Shown: one piece after another, positions 18,696 through 27,763 of the stretch | Numbering within the stretch: the stretch's first letter is position 1 | How the letters are laid out: each line of letters opens with the position of its first letter | DNA from: Sandaracinus amylolyticus | Lineage (GTDB): Bacteria; Myxococcota_A; Polyangia; Polyangiales; Sandaracinaceae | Assembly: GCF_021631985.1 (NCBI RefSeq) | Contig: NZ_CP070225.1 | Span: 3,720,001-3,784,000, forward strand | DNA length: 64,000 nucleotides | Direction: 5' to 3' | Notes under the pieces: model-generated | Seen by the model: only the letters and a program-made list of their open reading frames with translations | Databases searched by the model: none | What the model was told of the DNA's origin: nothing | Translations under genes and position numbers: made by a program

Positions 18696-21644
18696 GTGAC
18701 CCACCGCATCGGACCTCGCACGACGCGAAACCGGCGGTGTCTGGCTGGGTTCCCAGCATTCGTCGCCGCGCTCGGAGTGACGCTGATGGTGGCGATCTCG
18801 GCCACCCCGGCCGGCACGCGCGCGCAGCTCCGCGATCCACTCCTGGACTGGCGGACGATCCGCACACCGCACTTCGTCATCCACTACCACGAGCCGCTCG
18901 GGTACCTCGCGCGGCGCGTCGCCGCCGTCGCCGAGCGCGCGCACTCGACGCTCGCGACCGTGCTCGCGTTCGAGCCGCGCGAGCGCGTGCAGATCGTGAT
19001 CACCGACGATGCCGATGCCGCGAACGGATCGGCGACCGCCCTGCCCTACGACACCATCCGCCTCTTCGCGGAGGCGCCCGACGATCTCTCACCGCTCGCC
19101 GACTACGACGACTGGCTCACGACGCTCGTCACGCACGAGCACACGCACATCCTGCATCTCGACAACGCGAGCGGTGTGCCCTCGTTCATCAACCTGCTGC
19201 TCGGCAAGGTCTACATGCCGAACCACGTGCAGCCGCGGTGGTTCCTCGAGGGCCTCGCGGTGCACGAGGAGACCGAGCACACGTCGGGCGGACGACTGCG
19301 CAGCTCGCAGTGGGACATGTACCTGCGGATGGACGCGCTCGAGGATCGCTTCTGGGACCTCGATCAAGTCAGCTCGAACGCGGATCGCTGGCCTCATGGC
19401 AACGCCGCGTATCTCTACGGATCCTTCTTCGTCCGCTACATCTCGGAGCGACACGGGCGCGTCGCGCTCGCGACCATCGCGCACGAGTACGGCGCATCCG
19501 TGATCCCCTACGGGCTCAACCGCGTCGCGCAGCGCGCGACGGGGTCGTCGTTCATCGAGCTCTGGGACGCGTTCCTCGACGAGCGCCGCGCGCACTACCG
19601 CGAGCAGCAGCGCGAGGTCGACGCGCTCGGTCGTCGCGAGGGCACGCGCCTGACGACGCACGGCGAGATCGCGCGCGCCCCACGCTATCTGCGCGACGGG
19701 CGCTTGATGTACCTGCGCGCCGACAATCGCTCGCGCGCCGAGATCGTGATCGTCGATCCGATCACCGGCGAGCGACGCGACGTGCTCGCGCGCATGAACG
19801 CGGGCGGCGAGGCGGCGGTGCATCCCGACGGACGCACGATCGTGTTCTCGCGATCCGACGCGCACCGCGACATCTACTTCTTCTCGGATCTCGTCCGCCG
19901 CGATCTCGAGACGGGCGACGAGACGCGCCTGACCGACGGCCTCCGCGCGCGCGAGCCCGACCTCTCGCCCGACGGTCGCTACGTGGCCTTCACGATGTCG
20001 CGCGCCGGCACGACGCGGCTGATGATCGCGGAGCTCGCGGACGTGACCGGCACGATGCGCGAGCTGACGCCCGGGGCGCGCTTCCAGCAGTGGTACACGC
20101 CGCGCTTCTCACCGGACGGGCGCACCGTGGCGGCGTCGACGTGGCGCGAGGGCGGATATCGCGACGTGGTGCTCGTCGACGTCGCGACCGGGCGCATCGA
20201 GGATCTCACGCACGATCGCGCGTCGGACACCGGGCCCACCTTCTCGCCGGACGGGACGCGCGTGGTGTTCTCGTCCGACCGCACCGGCATCGCGAACCTC
20301 TACGCGTACGAGCTCGCGAGTGGCTCGCTGCGGCAGCTCACCAACGTGATCGCCGGGGCCTATCAGCCGTCGATCGCTCCCGACGGCCGTCGGATCACGT
20401 ACGTGGGTTACACGTCGTACGGCTTCGATCTCTTCGCGATCGACGTCGAGCTCACGGGCTTCCGCGATGCGCCGGCGTACGTCGACACCCGCCCGGCGCC
20501 GAGCGACAGCGCGCCGGTGTGGACCGCGGAGAGCGAGGACTACGACGCGCTCCCCACGCTCTATCCGCGCTCGTACTTCCTCGATCTCACGCCCGACTCG
20601 TTCGGCACGACGCTCGGGATCACGATCGCGGGCGAGGACGTCGCGGCGTTCCACTCGTGGAGCGCGCGCATCGGGTTCGGGCTCGAGCGCGGCAACATGT
20701 CGATCGACGCGGGCTACTCGTACAACCGGCTCCCGGTGTCGATCGGCGTGCGCGGGTTCCGTCGCGTGACGCGCGCGGGCGGGCTGCAGATCGGCGGCGA
20801 GGACGTGCCGTGGATCCAGGACTCGTGGGGCGGCGACGTGGGCGTCGCGTACTCGTTCCCGCGCGCGTTCCGCGGCAACACGATCTCGGCGTCGTACGCG
20901 CTCACGTGGACCGAGCCCGCCGAGGCGTTCTCCACGCTGCCGCTCGATCCGAACTTCCCGCCGCCGCTCGTGCCCGAGACCGGCTTCTTCTCGACGCTGC
21001 GCTTCGGATGGTCGTACAGCGACGTCGAGCGCTACGGCTACGACATCAGTCCGTCGAACGGCCAAGCGCTCGGGATCGGCGCGTCGGTGTCGGATCCCGC
21101 GATCGGCAGCCAGTTCCGCGTGCTCACGCTGAGTTGGTCGTTCGTGCGGTACCTGCCGATGCCGTGGCTCGAGCACCACGTGCTCGCGTTCCGCTACGCG
21201 GGCGGCATCAGCGGAGGCGATCTCGATCGCCTCGGGCTCTTCGGCGTCGGTGGGTTCCCCACGGTGCCGTTGATCGAGGGGTTCAACAGCCCGGTGATCC
21301 TCGGGGGCGTGGCGCTGCGCGGCTACCTGCCGAACGATCGCGTCGGCAGCCAGTTCCATCTCGCGCAGCTCGAGTACCGGTTCCCGATCTACCGGTTCAA
21401 CCGCGGCATCCTCACGCTGCCGGTCTACCTGAACCGGCTCTGGGCGACGGTCTTCGCCGACGCGGGCGATGCGTTCTTCGGCGACATCGACTTCTCGCGA
21501 TTCCGCGTGGGTGTGGGCGCGGAGCTCCACGTCGACTTCACGCTCTTCTACGTGCTCGGGTTCTCGCTGCGGATCGGGTATGCACGGGGCCTGATGGAAG
21601 GCGGGATCGACCAGGTCTACGCCCACCTCGGTGTGCCCTTCTGA
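18696..21644 (+). CDS. Metallopeptidase-propeller-outer membrane barrel fusion
   Basis: A protein of about 980 residues with an export signal (FPAFVAALGVTLMVAIS before a TRAQ cleavage region). The N-terminal 250 residues resemble a gluzincin-type peptidase: LVTHEHTHILHLDN carries HExxH, and WFLEGLAVHEE supplies a downstream Glu. The middle has TolB/WD40-like repeats (SPDGRYVAFTMS, SPDGTRVVFSSDRTG). The last 380 residues are beta strands with aromatic ends and an LRGY motif, like an Omp85-type barrel. It is probably surface or periplasm facing. The start is uncertain: GTG 18696, or TTG 18630 with extra charged residues. It is divergent from the FHA-kinase operon. Confidence 0.8.
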   Translation: MTHRIGPRTTRNRRCLAGFPAFVAALGVTLMVAISATPAGTRAQLRDPLLDWRTIRTPHFVIHYHEPLGYLARRVAAVAERAHSTLATVLAFEPRERVQIVITDDADAANGSATALPYDTIRLFAEAPDDLSPLADYDDWLTTLVTHEHTHILHLDNASGVPSFINLLLGKVYMPNHVQPRWFLEGLAVHEETEHTSGGRLRSSQWDMYLRMDALEDRFWDLDQVSSNADRWPHGNAAYLYGSFFVRYISERHGRVALATIAHEYGASVIPYGLNRVAQRATGSSFIELWDAFLDERRAHYREQQREVDALGRREGTRLTTHGEIARAPRYLRDGRLMYLRADNRSRAEIVIVDPITGERRDVLARMNAGGEAAVHPDGRTIVFSRSDAHRDIYFFSDLVRRDLETGDETRLTDGLRAREPDLSPDGRYVAFTMSRAGTTRLMIAELADVTGTMRELTPGARFQQWYTPRFSPDGRTVAASTWREGGYRDVVLVDVATGRIEDLTHDRASDTGPTFSPDGTRVVFSSDRTGIANLYAYELASGSLRQLTNVIAGAYQPSIAPDGRRITYVGYTSYGFDLFAIDVELTGFRDAPAYVDTRPAPSDSAPVWTAESEDYDALPTLYPRSYFLDLTPDSFGTTLGITIAGEDVAAFHSWSARIGFGLERGNMSIDAGYSYNRLPVSIGVRGFRRVTRAGGLQIGGEDVPWIQDSWGGDVGVAYSFPRAFRGNTISASYALTWTEPAEAFSTLPLDPNFPPPLVPETGFFSTLRFGWSYSDVERYGYDISPSNGQALGIGASVSDPAIGSQFRVLTLSWSFVRYLPMPWLEHHVLAFRYAGGISGGDLDRLGLFGVGGFPTVPLIEGFNSPVILGGVALRGYLPNDRVGSQFHLAQLEYRFPIYRFNRGILTLPVYLNRLWATVFADAGDAFFGDIDFSRFRVGVGAELHVDFTLFYVLGFSLRIGYARGLMEGGIDQVYAHLGVPF

Positions 21645-21799
21645 TCGAGCAACGCTTGCGCGGCGGGACGGGATCGCACTCGAAACGTCATTCAGGTGGG
21701 AAAGAATCGCCTCGAAAAGAGTATCTTCGCCCGCGGCACACGTGCTGCTCGACATGCAGCCCGGCGCGGGACCCCCGCGTCGCAGACGAGAGGAAGCGA

Positions 21800-22297
21800 A
21801 TGATGAAGATCCGTTCGGTCGTGGTGGCTCTTGGATGTGTGGGCTTGGCCGCGTGCAGCGGTGGATCGGACTCGGCGAGCGCGGCCGTGACGCTGAGCGG
21901 CCCCGGCTTCGCGGCGACGACACTGCGCGGCACGGCGGGCGGCCCGCAGGCGGGCTCGGCGCTCGGCGGTGACTGCATCGGTCAGTTCCCGACGTCGGCG
22001 CAGCACACGGTGACCGTGGGCGCGGCGATCCCGATGCTCCGCGTGCTGGTCAACGGCGGCCCCGAGGCGGACACGACGCTCGCGGTTCGTCGCCCCGACG
22101 GCAGCGTGGTGTGCAACGACGACTCGGGCGATCCCGGCAACAGCCTGAACCCGATCGTCGAGATCGCGAACGCGGCGCCCGGCCAGTACCAGGTGTACGT
22201 GGGCGGCTACTCGACCGGCGACACGTGGGCGAGCTACACGCTCGGCTTCTCGGAGCAGGCGGGCCAGTACCCGTCGCAGGTCGTCGCGGCGCCGTGA
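21800..22297 (+). CDS. Small secreted lipoprotein
   Basis: A 165-residue protein with a signal peptide and lipobox GLAAC. The mature part begins with a Ser/Gly/Ala-rich spacer, then a compact beta domain with a Cys pair (GDCIGQFP and SVVCNDDSG). Its pattern, TLAVRRPDGSVVCNDDSGD then PGQYQVYVGGYSTGD, resembles pre-peptidase C-terminal-like beta-sandwiches, which are often attached to secreted enzymes but here stand alone. ATG 21800 has an AGAGGAAG site. The function is unknown. Confidence 0.75.
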   Translation: MMKIRSVVVALGCVGLAACSGGSDSASAAVTLSGPGFAATTLRGTAGGPQAGSALGGDCIGQFPTSAQHTVTVGAAIPMLRVLVNGGPEADTTLAVRRPDGSVVCNDDSGDPGNSLNPIVEIANAAPGQYQVYVGGYSTGDTWASYTLGFSEQAGQYPSQVVAAP

Positions 22298-22303
22298 TCG
22301 CGC

Positions 22304-22318
22304 GGGGGCTCCGCCCCC
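22304..22318. terminator. G-run stem-loop after a stop codon (no T tract)
   Basis: GGGGGC (22304-22309) pairs with GCCCCC (22313-22318) across a 3-base loop, starting 7 bases after the lipoprotein stop. It belongs to the same class as 9780-9798 and 26879-26892. Confidence 0.4.
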
Positions 22319-22374
22319 TCTCGACCCCCGGCCGTTTCGCGCGGCTCGCTCGTGCTCGGCGGCCGGACGGTGAC

Positions 22375-22426
22375 GACGCATCGAAGCCCGTCGATCGACA
22401 CGCTCGATCGGCGGGCTTCGTGCGTC
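22375..22426. terminator. Long hairpin between the lipoprotein gene and tyrA
   Basis: A 17-bp stem (22382-22398 with 22404-22420, one wobble) and a 5-base loop are extended by GACGCA/TGCGTC (22375-22380, 22421-22426) with one bulged T, giving 23 bp in all. The stem contains two GATC sites. No T tract follows. It could be a terminator for the lipoprotein gene or a structured tyrA leader. Confidence 0.55.
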
Positions 22427-22484
22427 TGGAGCCACCCATTCCAACGCGCGAGCACCACGACGGGCGGCGCGCGGACGCGGCGCT

Positions 22485-23543
22485 ATGATTCGCGCCCTCA
22501 TGCGCAGGATCGCGATGCTCGGGCACGGCCGCTTCGGCCGCGCGCTCTCGGATCTGATGGTCGAGTCGGGCTTCGACGTCCGCGCGTACGACCCGCACGC
22601 CGAGATGCCCGCCGAGCGTCGCGCGTCGTCGATCGAAGAAGCGGCGAAGGGCGCGGACGCGGTGATCGTCTCGGTGCCGGTCGGCGTGATGCCCGGCGTG
22701 CTGCGCGCGCTGCGCCCGCACCTGACGCCCGAGCAGCTCGTGCTCGACGTGGGCAGCGTGAAGGTCCACCCGATCGAGGCGATGCGCGAGATCCTCGGGA
22801 CCGAGATCCCGTGGATCGGCACGCACCCGCTCTTCGGTCCCGTCTCGCTCGCGCACGCGGAGCGCCCGCTGCGCGTCGTGATCTGCCCGAACCCGATGCA
22901 CCCCGGCACCGCTGCGCAGGCGCGCGCGCTCTACGAGCGCGTCGGATGTTGGACGCTCGAGCAGGACGCGCACGCGCACGACAAGGCGATGGCCGACACG
23001 CACGCGCTCGCGTTCTTCGTCGCGAAGGGCATGCTCGACGCGGGCGTCGATCCTCGCGTGCCCAACGCGCCGCCCTCGTTCCAGGCGATGGCGCGCACCA
23101 TCGAGTCGGTGCGCGGCGATGCCGGTCATCTGTTCGCGGCGATCCAGGCCGAGAACCCCTACGCGACCGATGCGCGACGTCGCTTGATCGACGCGCTCTC
23201 CGCGCTCGACGCGAGCATCGCGAAGGCCGCGCCCGCGACGCGCGACGTGGCGCTCGCGATCCCCGAGTCGCCGGTCGAGCACTCGCCTGAGCTCGTCGAA
23301 GCGCGCGATCTGATCGACGAGCTCGATCGCGAGATCGTCGAGCTGCTCGCGCGGCGCGCCGAGCTGAGCCGCCGCGCGCGCGCCGCGAAGACGCGCGAGG
23401 GCAAGCCGGTGCACGACCCGACGCGCGAGGCGCAGGTGCTCGAGGCGCGTCGCGAGTGGGCGAAGGAGCTGCAGATCGACGCGCAGAGCGTCGAGGACGT
23501 GTTCCGCGCCGTGCTGCGCTTCTCGCGCCGCGTGCAGGGCTGA
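22485..23543 (+). CDS. tyrA: Prephenate dehydrogenase-chorismate mutase fusion
   Basis: A 352-residue bifunctional enzyme of tyrosine synthesis. The N-terminal part (1-240) is an NAD-dependent prephenate dehydrogenase: nucleotide motif MLGHGRFGRAL, DVGSVKVHPIEAM, and THPLFGP with the conserved His. The C-terminal part (about 262-352) is an AroQ-type chorismate mutase: ARDLIDELDREIVELLARRA and AKTREGKPVHDPTREA. The domain order is the reverse of E. coli TyrA, where the mutase comes first. The start is ATG 22485 or 22500; neither has a strong ribosome site. It converges on the frr operon. Confidence 0.9.
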   Translation: MIRALMRRIAMLGHGRFGRALSDLMVESGFDVRAYDPHAEMPAERRASSIEEAAKGADAVIVSVPVGVMPGVLRALRPHLTPEQLVLDVGSVKVHPIEAMREILGTEIPWIGTHPLFGPVSLAHAERPLRVVICPNPMHPGTAAQARALYERVGCWTLEQDAHAHDKAMADTHALAFFVAKGMLDAGVDPRVPNAPPSFQAMARTIESVRGDAGHLFAAIQAENPYATDARRRLIDALSALDASIAKAAPATRDVALAIPESPVEHSPELVEARDLIDELDREIVELLARRAELSRRARAAKTREGKPVHDPTREAQVLEARREWAKELQIDAQSVEDVFRAVLRFSRRVQG

Positions 23544-23562
23544 GTCGGTCCTCCGCTCCGCG

Positions 23563-23603
23563 AAAAAACGAGGGCCGCCGAGCGCGAAGCTCGACGGCCC
23601 TCG
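23563..23603 (-). terminator. Rho-independent terminator of the rpsB-tsf-pyrH-frr operon
   Basis: A 15-bp stem with one mismatch (23569-23583 with 23589-23603) and a 5-base loop. Reading leftward it is followed by a run of six T (AAAAAA at 23563-23568 on the plus strand). It lies 26 bases after the frr stop. Tail polarity assigns it to the minus strand, although it may also stop tyrA transcripts. Confidence 0.85.
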
Positions 23604-23628
23604 TACGGGATCCTCGCGGTCGAGATAC

Positions 23629-24192
23629 TCAGACCGTGAGGATGTCCTTCTCCTTCGCCGCGACGATCTCGTCGGCCTTGGCGGTGCCGTCCTTGACGAC
23701 GTCCTCCATCGACTTCGTCGCGCGATCGACCTCGTCCGCGCTCGCGTCGCCGTCCTTCTCGATCTGGGCGAGCATGTCGCGGCACTCGTGGCGCGCCTTG
23801 CGGATCGCGATCTTCGCGTCCTCGAGGTGACCACGCGCGAGCTTCGCGAGCTCCTTGCGGCGCTGCTCGGTGAGCGGCGGCATCGGGATGCGGATGATCT
23901 CGCCGTCGTTCTGCGGCGTGAGCCCGAGCGGGCTGTCCACGATCGCCTTCTCGATCGCGCGCAGCTGCGAGCGATCCCACGGCTTCACCGTGAGCAGGCG
24001 CGGCTCGGGCACCGACACGCTCGCCATCTGCGCGAGCGGCGTCGCCGTGCCGTAGTAGTCGATGCGGATCGAGTCGAGCAGGTCCGCGGTCGCGCGGCCG
24101 GTGCGGATGCGGCTCAGCTCGCGGCGCAGCGCTTCGTGCGCCTTCGCGATGCTGGAGCGCAGCTCCTCCATCGTGTCCTCGATCATGCCCAT
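23629..24192 (-). CDS. frr: Ribosome recycling factor
   Basis: A 187-residue factor that, with EF-G, splits ribosomes after termination. Recognisable sequence: the N-terminal helix IEDTMEELRSSIAKAHEALRR, then SRIRTGRATADLLDSIRIDY, YYGTATPLAQMASVSVPEPR, IVDSPLGLTPQNDG and IRIPMPPLTEQRRKEL. I chose ATG 24192 because GGAGGAG lies 8 bases upstream; the frame is open further but that part is pyrH in another frame. It is the last gene of the conserved rpsB-tsf-pyrH-frr operon. Confidence 0.97.
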   Translation of the reverse strand: MGMIEDTMEELRSSIAKAHEALRRELSRIRTGRATADLLDSIRIDYYGTATPLAQMASVSVPEPRLLTVKPWDRSQLRAIEKAIVDSPLGLTPQNDGEIIRIPMPPLTEQRRKELAKLARGHLEDAKIAIRKARHECRDMLAQIEKDGDASADEVDRATKSMEDVVKDGTAKADEIVAAKEKDILTV

Positions 24193-24227
24193 GACGAATC
24201 TCCTCCGAACGCGTAAGAGCGTGGAGT

Positions 24228-24962
24228 CTACGACTCCTGGCCGGTCTCCGTCACCAGCGTGCCGACGTCTTCGCCGAGCAGGACGCGCTTGATGTTGCCG
24301 CGCTTCAGCAGCGCGAAGACGCGGATCGGGAGCTTGTTCTCGCGCGCGAGCGCCATCGCGGTCGAGTCCATCACGCCGATGCGATCGCTCAGGCAGCGAT
24401 CGTACGTGAGGCGCCGGAACATCACCGCGTCCGTGTGCTTCGCGGGATCCTTGTCGTAGACGCCCTCGACCTTCGTCGCCTTGCAGAGCAGCTCGGCGCC
24501 GATCTCCATGCTGCGCAGCGCAGCCGCGGTGTCGGTCGAGAAGAACGGGTTGCCGGTGCCCGCCGCGAAGATGACGACGCGCCCCTTCTCGAGGTGGCGG
24601 ATCGCGCGGCGCCGGATGTACGGCTCCGCGACCTGGCGGATCTCCAGCGCGCTCAGCACGCGCGTCGGCACCTTGAGGCGCTCGAGCGTGTCCTGCAGCG
24701 CGAGGCTGTTGATCACCGTCGCGAGCATTCCCATGTAGTCGGCGGTCGCGCGGTCCATCCCCTGCGCGCTGCCCTTGAGCCCGCGGAAGATGTTGCCGCC
24801 GCCGATCACCACGCCGCACTCCGCGCCGAGCGCGTGAGCCTCCGCGACTTCCGTCGCGAGGATCTGCAGCGTGGGCTGATCGATTCCGAACCCGCCCTCG
24901 GTGCCCGCCAGGGCCTCACCCGAGAGCTTCAGCATCACGCGCCGGAAACGAAGACCGCTCAT
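24228..24962 (-). CDS. pyrH: Uridylate kinase
   Basis: A 244-residue UMP kinase that phosphorylates UMP to UDP with ATP in pyrimidine nucleotide synthesis. Family motifs are [54 protein letters not shown] and [13 protein letters not shown]. It starts at ATG 24962. It lies 72 bases after tsf and 35 bases before frr, in the widespread translation-nucleotide gene order. Confidence 0.97.
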   Translation of the reverse strand: MSGLRFRRVMLKLSGEALAGTEGGFGIDQPTLQILATEVAEAHALGAECGVVIGGGNIFRGLKGSAQGMDRATADYMGMLATVINSLALQDTLERLKVPTRVLSALEIRQVAEPYIRRRAIRHLEKGRVVIFAAGTGNPFFSTDTAAALRSMEIGAELLCKATKVEGVYDKDPAKHTDAVMFRRLTYDRCLSDRIGVMDSTAMALARENKLPIRVFALLKRGNIKRVLLGEDVGTLVTETGQES

Positions 24963-25034
24963 CGCTTTCCCTCGTGACCGGCGCGCTGCCGATCGAATGA
25001 GATCAGGAAGGATCGAACCGAAGGAACCTTCGGA

Positions 25035-25715
25035 TCAGCTCATTCCCTTGAGCTGCTCCGCGACCTCGGCCGCGAGGTCGGTCGCCTTCTTCTCGATGCC
25101 CTCGCCGAGCTCGTAGCGCACGAAGCGGCGCACCGAGATCTTCTCGCCGATCTTGGCGGTCAGCTCTTCGGCCACGCCCTTGACGGTCTTCTTGTCGTCG
25201 CGGGTGACGAGCTCCTGCTCGTCGAGGCACACCTCGCTGAACCACTTGTCCAGCTTGCCCTCGAGGATCTTCGCGACCGCCGCCTCCGGGCGCTTCTTCC
25301 CGGTCTTCTGCTCTTCCTCTTCCATCTGGCCGCGGAAGATCGCGAGCTGCTTGTCCTGGTCCGCCTGCGGCACTTCCTCGCGGCGCACGTAAAGCGGCGA
25401 GCTCGACGCGATCTGCAGCGCGACCTCGTTCACGAACGACTTGAACTCGTCGCCACGCGCCACGAAGTCGGTCTGGCAGTTCACCTCGACCAGCACGCCG
25501 ATGCGCGCGTTCGAGTGGATGTACGAGTGGATCAGGCCCTCGGCCGCGATCGCGCCCGCCTTCTTGGCCGCCTTCGCGAGACCCTTCTTCTGGATGATCT
25601 CGACGGCCTTCTCTTCGTTGCCGTCGGCCTCGATGAGGGCCATGCGGCAGTCGTTCATGCCGGCGCCCGTGCGATCGCGGAGCGCCTTCACCTGCTGAGC
25701 GGTGACGTTCGCCAT
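25035..25715 (-). CDS. tsf: Elongation factor Ts
   Basis: A 226-residue guanine nucleotide exchange factor for EF-Tu. The UBA-like N terminus VKALRDRTGAGMNDCRMALI is followed by the core IGVLVEVNCQTDFVARGDEF and C-terminal FVRYELGEGIEKKATDLAAE. It contains a second CLDEQ segment in the dimerisation region. The length is shorter than the 283 residues of E. coli Ts, as in many other phyla. It starts at ATG 25715, 44 bases after rpsB. Confidence 0.96.
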   Translation of the reverse strand: MANVTAQQVKALRDRTGAGMNDCRMALIEADGNEEKAVEIIQKKGLAKAAKKAGAIAAEGLIHSYIHSNARIGVLVEVNCQTDFVARGDEFKSFVNEVALQIASSSPLYVRREEVPQADQDKQLAIFRGQMEEEEQKTGKKRPEAAVAKILEGKLDKWFSEVCLDEQELVTRDDKKTVKGVAEELTAKIGEKISVRRFVRYELGEGIEKKATDLAAEVAEQLKGMS

Positions 25716-25759
25716 GTCTCTAACCTCTCTCTCGATCTTCGGTGCGAATCTGCTCGGGC

Positions 25760-26647
<888 letters not shown>

Positions 26648-26851
26648 GTGGGTCTCCGGTTGGCTCCTCCACCTCCCCGGGGCGGCGACCCATCGAGAGA
26701 TGGGCACCGGGCCGTCCCGTTACGACCACTCGAAAAGCCGAATGGATTCGGGGAGATGTGAGTAGTTACGGAGCGCCTCGAGGCGCCCCGGCCCAGCGAG
26801 GGGTCCCGCCAGAGCGGCGCGCGGTATACCACGCGCACGCACCGAGTCCAA
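26648..26851 (-). promoter_or_regulatory. rpsB promoter and structured leader
   Basis: On the minus strand, TTGGAC (26846-26851) and TATACC (26823-26828) are 17 bases apart and place transcription start near 26816, giving a leader of about 170 bases. The leader contains the perfect 14-bp palindrome GCGCCTCGAGGCGC (26773-26786) and a CCCATC/GATGGG hairpin (26689-26704). S2 represses its own mRNA leader in E. coli; the same here is inference. Confidence 0.5.
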
Positions 26852-26878
26852 CGGGGTGAGCCGCCGGGGGTTCGCGCA

Positions 26879-26892
26879 GGGGGCGGAGCCCC
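26879..26892. terminator. G-run stem-loop after a stop codon (no T tract)
   Basis: GGGGC (26880-26884) pairs with GCCCC (26888-26892) around GGA, with a flanking wobble pair, 7 bases beyond the leftward stop at 26900. It has the same position and composition as the hairpins at 9780 and 22304. Confidence 0.4.
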
Positions 26893-26899
26893 TCGGGAA

Positions 26900-27763
26900 T
26901 TACAGCGGGTCGACGAACCCGGAGCCCGCCTCGAACACCATCGACGCGCTGAACTGCGTGCACTTGCCGTCGACCGGCTCGAGGTCCGCGATGAGCCGGA
27001 TGAACGTCGCGACGGTGCTCATCAGGTCCTCACCGATGTTCAGGCCGCTCGCGATCTCGATCATCTGGTCGTTCGAGATCCCGCCCGCGAACACGCCGCT
27101 CATCGAGCCGTCCTCGTGGATGCGCACGCGCACACGCGCGCCGTGGAGGTCGAGCACGAAGCGCGCGTCGAGGATCGAGACCGGGAGCGCGAGCTCGAAG
27201 GGGCCCGTCTCGAGCACTCCGTCGCGCAGCACCGCGCCCTCGTAGCGCGCGGTGCGCGCCTCGGGCGAGACCTGCAGCGTCTGTCCGTCGAGCAGCATCC
27301 CATCGGTGCCGAGCAGGGGCGTGCCGGTGAGCGTGCGCACGACGAGGGTCACGCAGTCGTCGTTCCGCGGATCGTCGAGGCCCTCGAGGGTGAGCCCGAT
27401 GAGCAGCTGACCGTTGCTGATCGAGCTCTGCAGGAGCGCGTCGAGGGTGCCCTCGCCCACCTGGTTCTCGAGCGCGGGGATGATCGGCGTGAGCTGGTTG
27501 TCGATGCCGTCGCGGCCGTCGGCGTCGACGAAGTCGCGCGCGCGGCACGCGCTCGCTTCGAAGGTCGGCCCGAGGCTCTCGTCGAGATCGAAGCCCTCGC
27601 TCACGCCGTCCTCGGCGACCTCGAAGGCCATCCAGCGAATGATTCCGGACTGCTCGGGCAGCGCGCTCTCGCACGCACGCGGGCCCGTGGGCTCCATGTC
27701 GTCGGGCCCGCACGCTGCGAGCGCGAGCGCGGCGAGCAGGATGATCGCGCGCTGCACGATCAC
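26900..27763 (-). CDS. Secreted lipoprotein of the DUF1592/DUF1552 operon
   Basis: A 287-residue exported protein with a signal peptide and lipobox ALAAC close to the start. The mature protein has three Cys (ACESALPEQ, ASACRARDF, NDDCVTLVV) plus one near the end (DGKCTQFS). It looks like an all-beta fold with no family I can name. The start GTG 27763 overlaps the DUF1552 stop by 4 bases; a second GTG is at 27757. Its position as the last gene of a four-gene exported-protein operon suggests a shared extracytoplasmic role. Confidence 0.75.
   Translation of the reverse strand: MIVQRAIILLAALALAACGPDDMEPTGPRACESALPEQSGIIRWMAFEVAEDGVSEGFDLDESLGPTFEASACRARDFVDADGRDGIDNQLTPIIPALENQVGEGTLDALLQSSISNGQLLIGLTLEGLDDPRNDDCVTLVVRTLTGTPLLGTDGMLLDGQTLQVSPEARTARYEGAVLRDGVLETGPFELALPVSILDARFVLDLHGARVRVRIHEDGSMSGVFAGGISNDQMIEIASGLNIGEDLMSTVATFIRLIADLEPVDGKCTQFSASMVFEAGSGFVDPL

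Noticed and set aside
18737-21799. Long plus-strand frame leading into the small lipoprotein
   Set aside because: It is the wrong frame of the peptidase-barrel gene; only the segment from ATG 21800, with its signal peptide and ribosome site, is real.
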